DNA of 64,000 bases from Bradyrhizobium sp. ISRA464 (GCF_029910095.1 NZ_CP094526.1:7564001-7628000); one strand, 5' to 3'. Shown: positions 33,940-42,478, numbered from the stretch's first letter. Notes: generated from the sequence alone by a model not told the origin. Numbers and translations are program-made.

Positions 33940-34584
33940 ATGAAAACAATCCTCCATATTGATTGCAGCCCGCGCGCGGAATCGCACAGCCGGCAGCTTT
34001 CGGCGGCGATCGTAGAGAAGCTCCTTGAGGTCGCGCCCGACGCGAGCATCTGTCGGCGGGATTTTGGCGCTGCCCCGCTGCCGCATGCCGCTTCTGACTA
34101 CGCCAGTACGCTATCGTCGCCGGCCGCACTGGCCGCCCCGCTGAAGGGGTCGCTGGACCTTTCTGAGATGCTCATCCAGGAAGTCGAGACGGCCGACGCG
34201 ATCATTATCGGAACACCCATGCACAACCTCACCGTTCCGTCGGTCCTCAAGGCGTGGATTGACCAAATCCTGCGCGCCGGCCGCACCTTTAAGTCGACGC
34301 CGGCCGGGAAGGTGGGAATGCTCCGTGATCGTCCGGTGTTCATCGGCATCGCTTCCGGTGGAGTCTTCGCGGGCGACCGGGCCAACCAGCCCGATTTTCT
34401 CACGCCGTATCTTGCAGCTGTGCTGGGCTCCATTGGCCTGAGAACCCTGCAATTTCTGCCCATGCAGGCCACCGCGTTTCTCGATGGCTACAACGCCATA
34501 TCCGCGAGGAAGAAAGCGCTCGCGACGATCGACTTGGCGGTCATGCGGGAAGTTCCATGTCCCGCGACTGTCGAACGAGAATAA
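33940..34584 (+). CDS. azoR: FMN-dependent NADH-azoreductase
   Basis: 214-residue flavodoxin-fold enzyme of the AzoR family. It shows the FMN phosphate loop (HIDCSPRAESHSRQLS), the loop TPMHNLTVPSVLKAWIDQI and GRTFKSTPAGKVGML. It reduces azo compounds and, in general, quinones by two electrons in the cytoplasm, fitting the surrounding electrophile-detoxifying genes. GAGGAG lies upstream of the ATG at a normal distance. No break in the frame. Downstream DNA is a degraded NmrA-like gene. Confidence 0.92.
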   Translation: MKTILHIDCSPRAESHSRQLSAAIVEKLLEVAPDASICRRDFGAAPLPHAASDYASTLSSPAALAAPLKGSLDLSEMLIQEVETADAIIIGTPMHNLTVPSVLKAWIDQILRAGRTFKSTPAGKVGMLRDRPVFIGIASGGVFAGDRANQPDFLTPYLAAVLGSIGLRTLQFLPMQATAFLDGYNAISARKKALATIDLAVMREVPCPATVERE

Positions 34585-34589
34585 ACCAC

Positions 34590-35170
34590 GAAGGTCGTCG
34601 TGATCGGCGGCACCCGTCTGATCGGCTCGAAAACAGTCGCCATTCTGTACCGCGGCGGCCACGAAGCGGCCGCGGTGTCGCGCAAAGCTGTTGTCTACAC
34701 CGTCACCGGAGAAGGGGCTCGAGGGAGCCATGGCCGGCCCGCAGGTCGTGATCGACGCCGTCGTTTGACGCAAAGCGGTCTTCGAAGCCTCCGGACGCAA
34801 ACCTTCTCGCGGCGGATGCCCCGGCGGGCGTTAGCCACCATGTTGTTCTATCCATCGTCGGGACCAATCAGGTGCCGGCCAAGCTTATTACCGCGCCAAA
34901 GTCGCGCAAGAGAATTGGTCGAGGCTTCCGGTATCCCCTACACGACATTCGCGCGACCCAGTTCCGGGAATTCCTCGGCGCCATTGCCGACGCAAGTACT
35001 GATGAACACGTTGACCGACTGCCGCCCGGCCTGCTTCAGCGTATCGCGGACGACGATGTCGCCGCCATCGTCAACGAAATGGCCCTCGGTAGTCCGCGAA
35101 ACGGATCATCGAGGTCGCCGGAACGAGCGACGTTCAGGGGCGGTCGCTATTTGGAGGCTGTGGGCGACAA
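34590..35170 (+). pseudogene. NmrA/SDR-a-type NAD(P)-binding protein, frameshifted remnant
   Basis: The start VVIGGTRLIGSKTVAILYRGGHEA is a clear Rossmann motif of NmrA-like reductases, but later parts occur in different frames: ELVEASGIPYTTF in the first frame, then TQFREFLGAIADASTDEHV and IADDDVAAIVNEMALGSPRNG in the next. At least two frameshifts separate them, so no intact product is possible. The remnant lies between azoR and the CMD-like gene at 35194. Confidence 0.75.
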
Positions 35171-35193
35171 TAGACTTTCGAGGCAAGAGGCCA

Positions 35194-35646
35194 ATGACCA
35201 AACGTCTGGAATATAACCAGATCGCTCCGAACGGCGCCAGGGCCCTCGGCGCTGTGTATTGCTATATCATGCAGAGCGAGCTGCCGACCGAACTGGTGGA
35301 GCTCGTCTATCTGCGCGTTTCGCAGATCAACAACTGCGGTTATGGGCTCGATGTGCACACGCGCGATCTCACGAAGACGGGCGTGCCGATCGGGAAGCTC
35401 ACCCAGGTTCAGACTTGGGAGGAAGGCGGCGACCTCTTCAGCGAGACCGAGCGCGCTGCCCTGGCCTGGGCCGAAACGGTGACGCGTGTGACGCAAACCG
35501 GCGTGCCGGACGACGCCTACCAGGCGGCACGCGCGGCCTTCGGCGAGAAGGAGCTGGTCGATCTCACGATCGCGATTAGCCTCATGAATGCCTACGACCG
35601 CATGGCGATTTGCTTCCGCAACACGCCCCACGCGGCCAAAGAATAA
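35194..35646 (+). CDS. CMD/AhpD-like protein lacking the second active-site cysteine
   Basis: 150-residue carboxymuconolactone decarboxylase-family protein (MTKRLEYNQIAPNG to PHAAKE). The usual CxxC of this subgroup is CGYG here (INNCGYGLDVHTRD), so the resolving pair is incomplete, while the following His is kept. Either peroxidase activity is lost or another Cys substitutes; the only other Cys are in YCYIMQ and ICFRN. AGAGG precedes ATG 35194. The frame stays open upstream through the NmrA remnant, but this Met matches the family start. Confidence 0.85.
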   Translation: MTKRLEYNQIAPNGARALGAVYCYIMQSELPTELVELVYLRVSQINNCGYGLDVHTRDLTKTGVPIGKLTQVQTWEEGGDLFSETERAALAWAETVTRVTQTGVPDDAYQAARAAFGEKELVDLTIAISLMNAYDRMAICFRNTPHAAKE

Positions 35647-35784
35647 GCAAAGCGCCCCCGCCGTGGCGCTCACATCTCGAGGGACTACTTCCTCTCATGA
35701 CAATTTTGTTGCTGGCGCCACCGGCCACTGTCGCAAAACTCCCGAGTTTTGCACGTATTTGATTCGCAGACTTTTGCACCGCCC

Positions 35785-36490
35785 GAAAAGTCAGGATTTC
35801 CGCGCCATTCAACCGCGTGACCGTGGAGGAGGACGCTTCATACTCAAAAGCTCCATCACATCACGCCGATCATCTGCGGATGAGACAGCAACTTGCAGCC
35901 ATTTCCCGTCGGGGTATGTTCGGGCTTCATCGTAGAGCGTGACCAGCTGCGAGCGCCAGCCATAGCGCCGCGCCTCAAACTTCTCTCGCTCTGCTGCTCC
36001 CAAGACCACCTCGACCGAAAACAGCCTGTATCCCGGCAAGAAAGTACACAATGCCTTGGACTTCTTGTAACGCAAGGACCAACCGCGCTTCTTGCCACGA
36101 TATAGCCAATCCGGCGCGAAAACACCGGGGTAGTATGCCTCGATCCAGTTCCGCAGCTCCGCCCAATGCCCGAACGCCTTCGGCCCGATCCAGTCGCGGA
36201 CAGTGTGGTCATCGGGCGGTGCTGATTTGTCGGTGATCCTCTCGCCGATTTGCGGGGACTGTTCCATGACGCTTTCCTTTTACTCCGCAACTTTATCACG
36301 TAGTCTTCGAAAGACTTGGCGGCTTGCACCTTGATCTTGCGCACGGTGTTGTCGCAAGTTTTCTTGGGTTTTGAATCGGTGTTGCGCCTGATATTTCTTT
36401 CGTCCTCGGCCCAGTATTTGAGCCGTAGGCGGATTTCCCGTCAAAGCAGAAAGTCAGAGCGCGGATGCGTGGGCACGGAATCTGGAGCCT
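35785..36490. repeat. Duplicated DUF3788 segment, unit 1
   Basis: Homologous to 54015-54735 over the DUF3788 gene and both flanks. Shared flank words include GTCAGGATTTCCGCG/CTCAGGATTTCCGCG, ATTCAACCGCGTGACCGTGG, AACTTTATCA and GAATCGGTGTTGCGCC. The upstream flank (36268-36490) contains no gene I can support. Unit boundaries are approximate and I see no terminal inverted repeats. Confidence 0.65.
35809..36267 (-). CDS. DUF3788 family protein, copy 1
   Basis: 152-residue cytoplasmic protein with the DUF3788 pattern: WAELRNWIEAYYPG, KKRGWSLRYKKSKALCTFLP, then VVLGAAEREKFE and a C-terminal YPDGKWLQVAVSSADDRRDVMELLSMKR. Function is unknown; the fold is thought to bind small ligands in related families. 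AAGGAAAG precedes the ATG. A very similar copy is at 54041-54496. Both are orphan genes in the same orientation with duplicated flanks. Confidence 0.85.
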   Translation of the reverse strand: MEQSPQIGERITDKSAPPDDHTVRDWIGPKAFGHWAELRNWIEAYYPGVFAPDWLYRGKKRGWSLRYKKSKALCTFLPGYRLFSVEVVLGAAEREKFEARRYGWRSQLVTLYDEARTYPDGKWLQVAVSSADDRRDVMELLSMKRPPPRSRG

Positions 36491-36742
36491 CGGCGCTTGG
36501 AGGACAGCGGTAGGGCCGCTAAATCGAGCGACAAACATTGCGAGATATCAGGTGCAACCTGTCATTCTCAGCAATGCGCGCCAGGGAAACGACGGAAGAT
36601 TCGGGTATGACAGCCAGGGAGAAAGGGACGTGTTACGTTCTGATCAACCCAAGTGATCCCGCACCTCTTGATGCAGGTCCGTCCTCAGGACTCATAGGGC
36701 GGATCTCCATCCTACGAGATCCCGGCAAGGTAGCGAGATCTT

Positions 36743-37699
36743 ATGTCCCAAGTCGATTGGCTAAGTCATCTTCTGCAAATGATCACCATCACCGGCCAGC
36801 TCGAGGTCCGTTGCGCCTACGGTGCACCGTGGCGGGTGGCTTGGCCGCGATCCGCGGCGAATGAAATTCCCTACCACGTCGTGCTAAAGGGCCGGGCCAT
36901 CATCGAGGATCCGGCGACGCGGACGACCAGGGAATTGATAGGCGGAGATATCGTGCTACTGCCTCACGGATCGGCGCACGTGCTGCACGATGGCAGCGGG
37001 CATACGCCGGGACCCACTTACAATAGCCAGCGTTCGGCCGGATGGATGCTCAGCGCAAATGATGGCCAGGGTGACCGCCTGGACATGTTGTGCGGGCGAT
37101 TTTTCATCGGGCCGCCCCATGATCGGCTGGTCCGCAACTACCTGCCCACCGATCTGGTGGTGCGGGCCATGGACGGCGATGATGAAGAGAGCGTCGGGTC
37201 CGCCGCGAATCGCCTTGCCAATCTTGTCGGGCTGATGCGAATGGAGTCCGCTGGCGACAAGCCGGGCAGCAACGCCATGCTGAACGCGCTTTCCTCGGCG
37301 CTATTCACACTGACACTGCGCGCAGCAAGCGAATCCGAGCAAGCTCCCGAAGGATTGTTGGCGGTGGCCGGAAATCCACGACTAGCCCCGGCCATTTCAG
37401 CCATGTTGGGCGATCCGACCCGGCCCTGGAATCTACCCGATCTTGCTGACTTGTGCGGCATGTCACGCGCCACCTTCATGCGGCACTTTCAGGACAAGCT
37501 GGGCCGCTCAGCCGCGGATCTGTTAGTCGATATCCGGATGAGCCTGGCCGCCAACGAGTTGAAGAAGCCGGCGATCACCACCGAGGCTGTTGCCGAGGCG
37601 GTCGGCTATCAATCTGTATCAGCATTCCGGCGCGTGTTCGCCGACAAGATGGGGATGACGCCGGGAGAATGGCGCCGTCTAGCGCGCGAGAGCGTGTAA
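36743..37699 (+). CDS. RclR-like AraC-family regulator with N-terminal cupin
   Basis: 318-residue AraC regulator with a cupin sensor (about 1-130; GGDIVLLPHGSAHVLH) and a C-terminal double HTH (LADLCGMSRATFMRHFQDK, AVAEAVGYQSVSAFRRVFADK). Alignment with E. coli RclR, the HOCl-responsive activator, places C24 (LEVRCAYGAPW) at RclR Cys21 and C117 (DMLCGRF) at Cys89, the two cysteines needed for reactive-chlorine sensing. It is followed in the same direction by the nitroreductase/AhpD-like pair, its probable target. Family assignment is firm; the signal is inferred. Confidence 0.9.
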   Translation: MSQVDWLSHLLQMITITGQLEVRCAYGAPWRVAWPRSAANEIPYHVVLKGRAIIEDPATRTTRELIGGDIVLLPHGSAHVLHDGSGHTPGPTYNSQRSAGWMLSANDGQGDRLDMLCGRFFIGPPHDRLVRNYLPTDLVVRAMDGDDEESVGSAANRLANLVGLMRMESAGDKPGSNAMLNALSSALFTLTLRAASESEQAPEGLLAVAGNPRLAPAISAMLGDPTRPWNLPDLADLCGMSRATFMRHFQDKLGRSAADLLVDIRMSLAANELKKPAITTEAVAEAVGYQSVSAFRRVFADKMGMTPGEWRRLARESV

Positions 37700-37974
37700 A
37701 TGCGCCTCGCGTTCGGTTCGGACCGGACGAGAGGCTAGGCGCGCAGCACGCAGTTCTTCGCGTGATCGATGCGCGAGCCGCCCCTCTATACCTGCAGCAC
37801 GTAAAGCTCGATATCGAAGAGACGATTTGGCCTGCGCCACGCCGTTGAGGAACGGATCAACTACCCGCGCTGGTTTGATCCCTTTGGGCACTAAGTTGAG
37901 CCAATCGCGTCTCGAAATCAGCATCGCGAGGCCTAAAGTCGAGGTCATCGATCAGCTGATGAAGGAGCCACACC

Positions 37975-38718
37975 ATGAGCCATATCGCTATCCCTGCCAC
38001 CGAACCTGCAACCGGCGTCGCCGCTGCAATCTGCACGCGGGCCAAGAAGAGCAGAAACACTCTCGCGCACCAACCTTCCCATTCACCCAAAGCACCGACG
38101 ATGACGAACGCCGTCATCGAATGTATTTTGAGCCGCAGCGCCGCCAAATACTACGACCCTGCCGCCACATTGAGCGACGAGCAGATCCGTGAACTGGTGC
38201 GTATCGGCACCACCGCGCCGACATCCTTCCACTTGCAGAACTGGCGCTTCATCGCCGTACGCACGCCTGAAGCCAAGGCTCGGCTGCGTCCGATCGCCTG
38301 GAATCAGCCCGCGATCACTGAAGCGGCCGTTACCTTCATCATTATCGGCCAGTTAGCCGATTCCAGCACAATACCAGAGCGCCTGGCGCCGGTGGTGGAA
38401 GCCGGCATCATGCCGGCGCGCATGGTGCCGGAGTGGGAAATCCCGGCGCGCGGATTGTATTTCGATCAGCCGCAGCGCCAGCGCGACGAGGCAATACGCT
38501 CTGCCACCTTCGGGACGGCCGCAATCATCTATGCCGCTCGTTCGCTTGGCTTGGGTTCGACGCCGATGATCGGTTTCGATGCCGAAGCGGTGCACCGCGA
38601 GTTCGGACTGGCCGAGGACGAAGTGCCGGTGATGCTGTTGTCTGTGGGGCCGGAGCGCCCGGGGAACTGGCCGCAGAAGCCGCGCCTGCCCGTCGCGGAC
38701 GTGCTGCACTTCGCATAA
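37975..38718 (+). CDS. Nitroreductase-family protein, copy 2, with fused foreign N-terminus
   Basis: The nitroreductase body begins at ATG 38101 (MTNAVIECILSR) and matches copy 1 to the end. The frame continues upstream without a stop to ATG 37975, which has an excellent site (AAGGAG, 7 bp spacing), whereas 38101 has none. The extra 42 residues begin MSHIAIPATEPATGVAAAI, which is the N-terminus of a different CMD/AhpD-like protein. It appears that a truncated CMD gene was joined in frame, giving a 247-residue chimera. The FMN motifs (TTAPTSFHLQNWRF, PVMLLSVG) are intact. Confidence 0.87.
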   Translation: MSHIAIPATEPATGVAAAICTRAKKSRNTLAHQPSHSPKAPTMTNAVIECILSRSAAKYYDPAATLSDEQIRELVRIGTTAPTSFHLQNWRFIAVRTPEAKARLRPIAWNQPAITEAAVTFIIIGQLADSSTIPERLAPVVEAGIMPARMVPEWEIPARGLYFDQPQRQRDEAIRSATFGTAAIIYAARSLGLGSTPMIGFDAEAVHREFGLAEDEVPVMLLSVGPERPGNWPQKPRLPVADVLHFA

Positions 38719-39405
38719 TTTTCAACGAACTCAGTAACGATGGAGACTACAATGCCAAAATGTGCGCCTCTGAAGCCGGAGCAGGTGCCGGCCGAGTCGA
38801 AGCAAACCCTCGAGACGTTCACCAAGAACATCGGGTTCACCCCAAATATGATGGCGACGTTCGCGCACAGCCCGATCGCGTTCAACGCGTGGGCCTCGCT
38901 GCTCGGCTCGTTGAGCAAGGCGCTCGACGTGAAGACGCGCGACAGCATCGGCCTCGCTGTCTCTGAGGTGAACGGCTGCAACTACTGCCTGAGCGTTCAC
39001 AGCTTCACGGCCGAGCGTATGGCCAAGTTGCCGGCTAACGAGATCATCCTCGCCCGAAAGGGCCACGCCAGCGATCTGAAGCGCGATGCCGCGGTCCAGT
39101 TCGCCCGCAAAGTCATCGAGAGCCGGGGGCACGTGACTGACGCTGATCTGAAAGCCGTCCGCGATGCTGGCTACACGGATGCGAACGTCATGGAGATCGT
39201 GGCGCTCGTGGCGATGTACTCGCTGACGAACTTCTTTAACAACGTGTTCGATCCCGAGAAGGACTTTCCAGCCGTTGCGCCGGCCGGCTCGATCTGAACT
39301 CTATCCGGTCGCATCAACCATCTATGTGATGCGAGCGTAACGCCAGAGCCCGGGTGCACTCAAGAAACATTCTTGGGAACGCGTCCGGGCTTTTGGTATG
39401 CGCCG
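38045..39405 (+). repeat. Duplicated nitroreductase/AhpD-like block, unit 2
   Basis: Second copy of the block at 31518-32925, beginning in the leader (AACACTCTCGCGCACC against AAGAACTCTCGTACC) and ending after CTTTTGGTATG. This unit follows the RclR-like regulator. Gene order, spacing and the 3' tail are conserved. Confidence 0.75.
38752..39297 (+). CDS. CMD/AhpD-like peroxidase, copy 2
   Basis: 181-residue paralogue of the 32258 gene with the intact CxxC (EVNGCNYCLSVHSF) and the NIGFTPNMMATFAHSPIAF segment. I start at ATG 38752 (MPKCAPLKPEQ), with GGAG 7 bp upstream; an in-frame ATG at 38740 overlaps that site. It would act with the adjacent nitroreductase in an RclR-type response. An additional Cys at position 4 is absent from copy 1. 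Confidence 0.9.
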   Translation: MPKCAPLKPEQVPAESKQTLETFTKNIGFTPNMMATFAHSPIAFNAWASLLGSLSKALDVKTRDSIGLAVSEVNGCNYCLSVHSFTAERMAKLPANEIILARKGHASDLKRDAAVQFARKVIESRGHVTDADLKAVRDAGYTDANVMEIVALVAMYSLTNFFNNVFDPEKDFPAVAPAGSI

Positions 39406-39691
39406 ACGAGTTTTGCACCAAAGCCAATGGTGACAACATGCCGATTGTCATCATGACGGCCGGCCTGACACTTACTGAGGAACACAATATCGGTGCCAGG
39501 CTGAGAAGATTTGGGCCGGGCCCGCTTGTGGGAGCGCGATTGTAGATCATCATGACACTGTGGCGCATGGCCTCGTCTCTTTATAGTGCACATCAGCCTC
39601 TTTGTGGCTTCGCACTGCGGCTTTGAACATCCACGTCGAGGACGAGATCATTCTGATCGACCGCCCGCCAAAGCCACTGCTTCTTGCCGAG
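39298..39691. other. Intergenic stretch before R5
   Basis: Holds the 3' tail of the duplicated block (to about 39405), including a small CAAGAA/TTCTTG hairpin near 39361-39375. The rest has only short frames (for example 39354-39545) that I cannot assign. Confidence 0.35.
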
Positions 39692-39750
39692 CGTGCGGCA
39701 CCGATGGCATCGATTCCATAGCCAAAGGTCATTGGACCATGGAGTTTCGC
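39692..39750 (+). promoter_or_regulatory. Recurring upstream element, copy R5 (before msrB)
   Basis: Plus-strand GCATCGATTCCATAGCC followed by AGGTCATTGGACCAT and GAGTTTCGC, nearly identical to R6. The upstream GCGGCACCGATG also recalls the GCCGCACGGC of R3 and R4. It ends about 40 bp before the msrB start codon, a typical promoter distance. Confidence 0.55.
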
Positions 39751-39787
39751 ATGTCCTATTTTGATTGGCTGCAAAGGAGATCGGAGG

Positions 39788-40237
39788 ATGAAGACATACA
39801 ACAAAAATCCCGAGGCAGTGCTCCGGCTAACGCCAGAACAGTACTGGGTCACGCAGCAAGACGGCACAGAGCAACCGTTTCAGAACGAATACTGGGACAA
39901 CAAAGAACCGGGTCTCTACGTCGATGTGGTGTCGGGCGAGCCACTATTCGCGTCTGTCGATAAATTCGACAGCGGCACCGGTTGGCCGAGCTTCAGAAGG
40001 CCCTTGGAAGCGGCGAACGTCGTTGAGAAAGTCGACCGGTCCCACGGGACGATCCGCACCGAGGTTCGCTCCAAGCACGGCGACAGTCATCTAGGCCATC
40101 TGTTTCCTAGTGGGCCTCGGGATATGGGAGGACTGCGTTACTGCATAAACTCCGCGTCTCTGCGCTTCATTCATCGTGATCAGCTTGAGAGCTTTGGATA
40201 TGGCGAATACCTCAAGCTTTTCAATCAGGAAGCCTAG
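39788..40237 (+). CDS. msrB: Peptide-methionine (R)-S-oxide reductase MsrB
   Basis: 149-residue MsrB that repairs oxidised methionine in proteins. The substrate site [15 protein letters not shown] and catalytic Cys in [14 protein letters not shown] are intact, with [13 protein letters not shown] between them. The two zinc-binding CxxC pairs of some MsrBs are absent, as in the zinc-free class. AAAGGAG and GGAGG precede ATG 39788. No signal peptide, so it is cytoplasmic. A decayed msrA starts 3 bp after the stop, so this was an msrBA operon. Confidence 0.94.
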   Translation: MKTYNKNPEAVLRLTPEQYWVTQQDGTEQPFQNEYWDNKEPGLYVDVVSGEPLFASVDKFDSGTGWPSFRRPLEAANVVEKVDRSHGTIRTEVRSKHGDSHLGHLFPSGPRDMGGLRYCINSASLRFIHRDQLESFGYGEYLKLFNQEA

Positions 40238-40239
40238 CG

Positions 40240-40500
40240 ATGGCTACAAAACCGACGGTGTGGGACAGAAGCTGATGGGGAGCCGTCCAGACGTCATGTC
40301 GACCAGAGCCGGCTATTCCAGTGGCGACCGGTCGAATGCGGCATACCGCAGAACCCACGCCGAGGTAATCGAGATCATCTTCAACGCCTACCAGACGCCC
40401 TATCGGGATCTGCTCGGGTTTTTCTTCCGGATCCATGATCCGACAACGCTCAACCGCCAGGAGAACTGCGCTGGATCGTGAAGAAGACGGTATGGCAACT
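40240..40500 (+). pseudogene. msrA: msrA remnant, truncated by an IS1182-family element
   Basis: Begins ATGGCTACAAAACC right after msrB and soon shifts frame. Recognisable MsrA text is STRAGYSSGDRSNAAYR, THAEVIEIIFNA, PYRDLLGFFFRIHDPTTLNRQ. The catalytic GCFWG region is deleted and the sequence ends before the IS1182 insertion at 40503. No matching C-terminus is found after the IS. Only MsrB activity remains from this locus. Confidence 0.8.
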
Positions 40501-40502
40501 AG

Positions 40503-41942
40503 GAGCCTGTCTGAGTAGTGACTGGTCAAGAGGGTGCGAGTCTGATTCCTTACATAGCGATGAGCAAGGAATTTCGCCCCTGGAAGATCGATGAGGCCCA
40601 GCTTCTGCCGCCGCGCGTGCAGGATTATGTGCCGCAAGATCACGTTTCGCGGTTGATCGTGTCGCTGGTCAGGGAAAGCCTTGATCTATCGGCGCTCCTC
40701 GGCAGCTACCGGAGTGGGCTGGGTCAGCCGCCGTTTGATCCGCGGATGATGACGGCGCTGCTTCTGCACGGCTATGCGAGCGGCATCTACTCGTCGCGGC
40801 GGATCGCCAAGGCGACGGTGGAGCGGGCGGATTTCATGATGATCGTGGCCGGCGACCCGCCGGACTTCCGCACGATCTCGGAGTTCCGGCGGCGGCACCT
40901 TAAGGCGCTGGCCGACCTGTTTGTGCAGGTGCTGAAGCTCGCCGAGAAGGCCGGGTTGGTGAAGCTCGGGCACGTTGCGCTCGACGGCACCAAGATCAAG
41001 GCGAACGCGTCCAAGCACAAGGCGATGAGCTACGATCGCATGAAGAAGCGGGAAGCGGAGCTTGAAGCGGAGGTCGATCGCTGGCTCAAGGCCGCCGAGG
41101 CCGCCGATGCGGAGGAGGACCAGCGCTACGGCGACCAGCGCGGCGACGAAATGCCCGATTGGGTGGCCGACAAGCAGAAGCGGCTTGAGAAGATACGCGA
41201 GGCCAAGGCCGCGCTGGAGGCCGAAGCCAAGGCTGCAGCCGAGGCGGAGAGCAAGGCGCGGGCCGAGGCCGAGGAGCGTCGCGTCGCCGAAGGCCGCAAG
41301 AAGAGCGGCAAGACGCCGACGAAAACCGAGCCCGACGGCAAGGCGCAACGCAATTTCACCGACCCGGAGAGCCGCATCCTGAAGACCAAGGACGGTTACA
41401 TCCAGGGCTACAACGCCCAGGCCGCGGTCGATGGTGCCCATCAGATCATCGTGGCGCAGACGCTGACCGGTTCCTCCAGCGATCAGGCGCAACTGGCGCC
41501 GTTGCTCGACGGGATCAGGGCCAATTTGGGGACCAATCCCGACGAAGTGTCGGCCGACGCCGGCTACTGCTCCGCCGCCAATCTTCGCACGATCAAGCGG
41601 CGGCGCATCGAGGGCTACATCGCCACCGGGAGGCAGAAGCACGGCACCCCGTCCGCCACTGCGAAAACGGCTTCAAGAGCCGGATCGCTGATCGCCAGGA
41701 TGAGCACCAAGCTCAAGCGCGCCGGCTACCGAAGTCGCTACCGCTTGCGTAAGCAGATCGTCGAACCCGTCTTCGGACAGATCAAACAGGCAAGAGGGTT
41801 CAGGCAATTCCTGCTGCGCGGCATCGACAAAGTGAAGGCCGAATGGGCCCTGATCTGCACCGCTCACAACCTCGTCAAGCTGGCGAGGGTCGCATGAGCC
41901 GCTATCATTAGCCCGCCTTCCCGGAGCTAACTGGACAGGCTC
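40503..41942 (+). mobile_element. IS1182-family insertion sequence, copy 3 (diverged)
   Basis: 1440-bp element bounded by GGAGCCTGTC and GACAGGCTCC, a perfect 10-bp inverted repeat, and flanked on both sides by CTAG (40499-40502 and 41943-41946). Its transposase is clearly diverged from copies 1 and 2, so it represents a separate arrival. It sits next to the msrA remnant. Confidence 0.92.
40560..41897 (+). CDS. IS1182-family DDE transposase (copy 3)
   Basis: 445 residues from MSKEFRPWKIDEA. Same layout as copy 1: N-terminal helical DNA-binding region, GHVALDGTKIKANASKHK, an Ala/Glu/Lys-rich coiled-coil insert, then SADAGYCSAANLRTI and LRKQIVEPVFGQIKQARGF. The region around QKHGTPSATAKTASRAGS differs from copies 1 and 2. 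The frame is intact. An upstream extension of 14 codons to 40518 lies in the terminal repeat and is unlikely to be used. Confidence 0.92.
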   Translation: MSKEFRPWKIDEAQLLPPRVQDYVPQDHVSRLIVSLVRESLDLSALLGSYRSGLGQPPFDPRMMTALLLHGYASGIYSSRRIAKATVERADFMMIVAGDPPDFRTISEFRRRHLKALADLFVQVLKLAEKAGLVKLGHVALDGTKIKANASKHKAMSYDRMKKREAELEAEVDRWLKAAEAADAEEDQRYGDQRGDEMPDWVADKQKRLEKIREAKAALEAEAKAAAEAESKARAEAEERRVAEGRKKSGKTPTKTEPDGKAQRNFTDPESRILKTKDGYIQGYNAQAAVDGAHQIIVAQTLTGSSSDQAQLAPLLDGIRANLGTNPDEVSADAGYCSAANLRTIKRRRIEGYIATGRQKHGTPSATAKTASRAGSLIARMSTKLKRAGYRSRYRLRKQIVEPVFGQIKQARGFRQFLLRGIDKVKAEWALICTAHNLVKLARVA

Positions 41943-42115
41943 CTAGGTAACTGAAGATAGTTATCGCGTATTCGCCAGCGACCTGCAGAACTACGATCCA
42001 AATTGACAGGCAGCCCCTACTCGGCCCCCGATCTATAAGGCGACGACCGCTCCGATCGAACGGTTCGAGCCCGTATTACATCGGGTCGAACTCATAGCAT
42101 GGAAAGGAGCGACAA

Positions 42116-42397
42116 ATGACAGTCGCAACATGGAACGGATCGGTGATCGCGGAATCGGAGAAGACCATTGTCGTCGAAGGTAACCACTACTTCCCGCCTG
42201 ATTCCGTCAATACGCAACATCTTAGGCCAAGCACGACGACTAGCCGGTGTCCATGGAAGGGCCTTGCAAATTACCGTTCGCTAATCGTCGATGGCAAAAT
42301 TAATGAAGACGCAGCATGGTATTACCCCAATCCCTCCGATGCGGCAGCGGCCATCAAAGGCTACATCGCATTCTGGAAAGGGGTAGATGTTAGGTAA
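42116..42397 (+). CDS. DUF427 family protein
   Basis: 93-residue protein with the DUF427 signature: TVVVEGNHYFP-like start (IVVEGNHYFPPDSV), then TSRCPWKGLANY and AAWYYPNPSDAAAAIKGYIAFW. Members are small cytoplasmic beta-rich proteins of unknown role, often near oxidoreductases. GAAAGGAG precedes the ATG at a good distance. It is monocistronic and convergent with the frameshifted egtD. Confidence 0.92.
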   Translation: MTVATWNGSVIAESEKTIVVEGNHYFPPDSVNTQHLRPSTTTSRCPWKGLANYRSLIVDGKINEDAAWYYPNPSDAAAAIKGYIAFWKGVDVR

Positions 42398-42478
42398 TCG
42401 ACTAACCGCCGTCAGCGCCCGACTTTCCGCCGAAATGTATTCGGCCAGCACATGAATGGGGGCAATTAGATCGGCCTT

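Noticed and set aside
40240..41970. msrA C-terminal half on the right side of IS1182 copy 3
   Set aside because: The DNA after 41947 contains no MsrA-like text in any frame, so the IS is not simply inserted into an otherwise complete gene.
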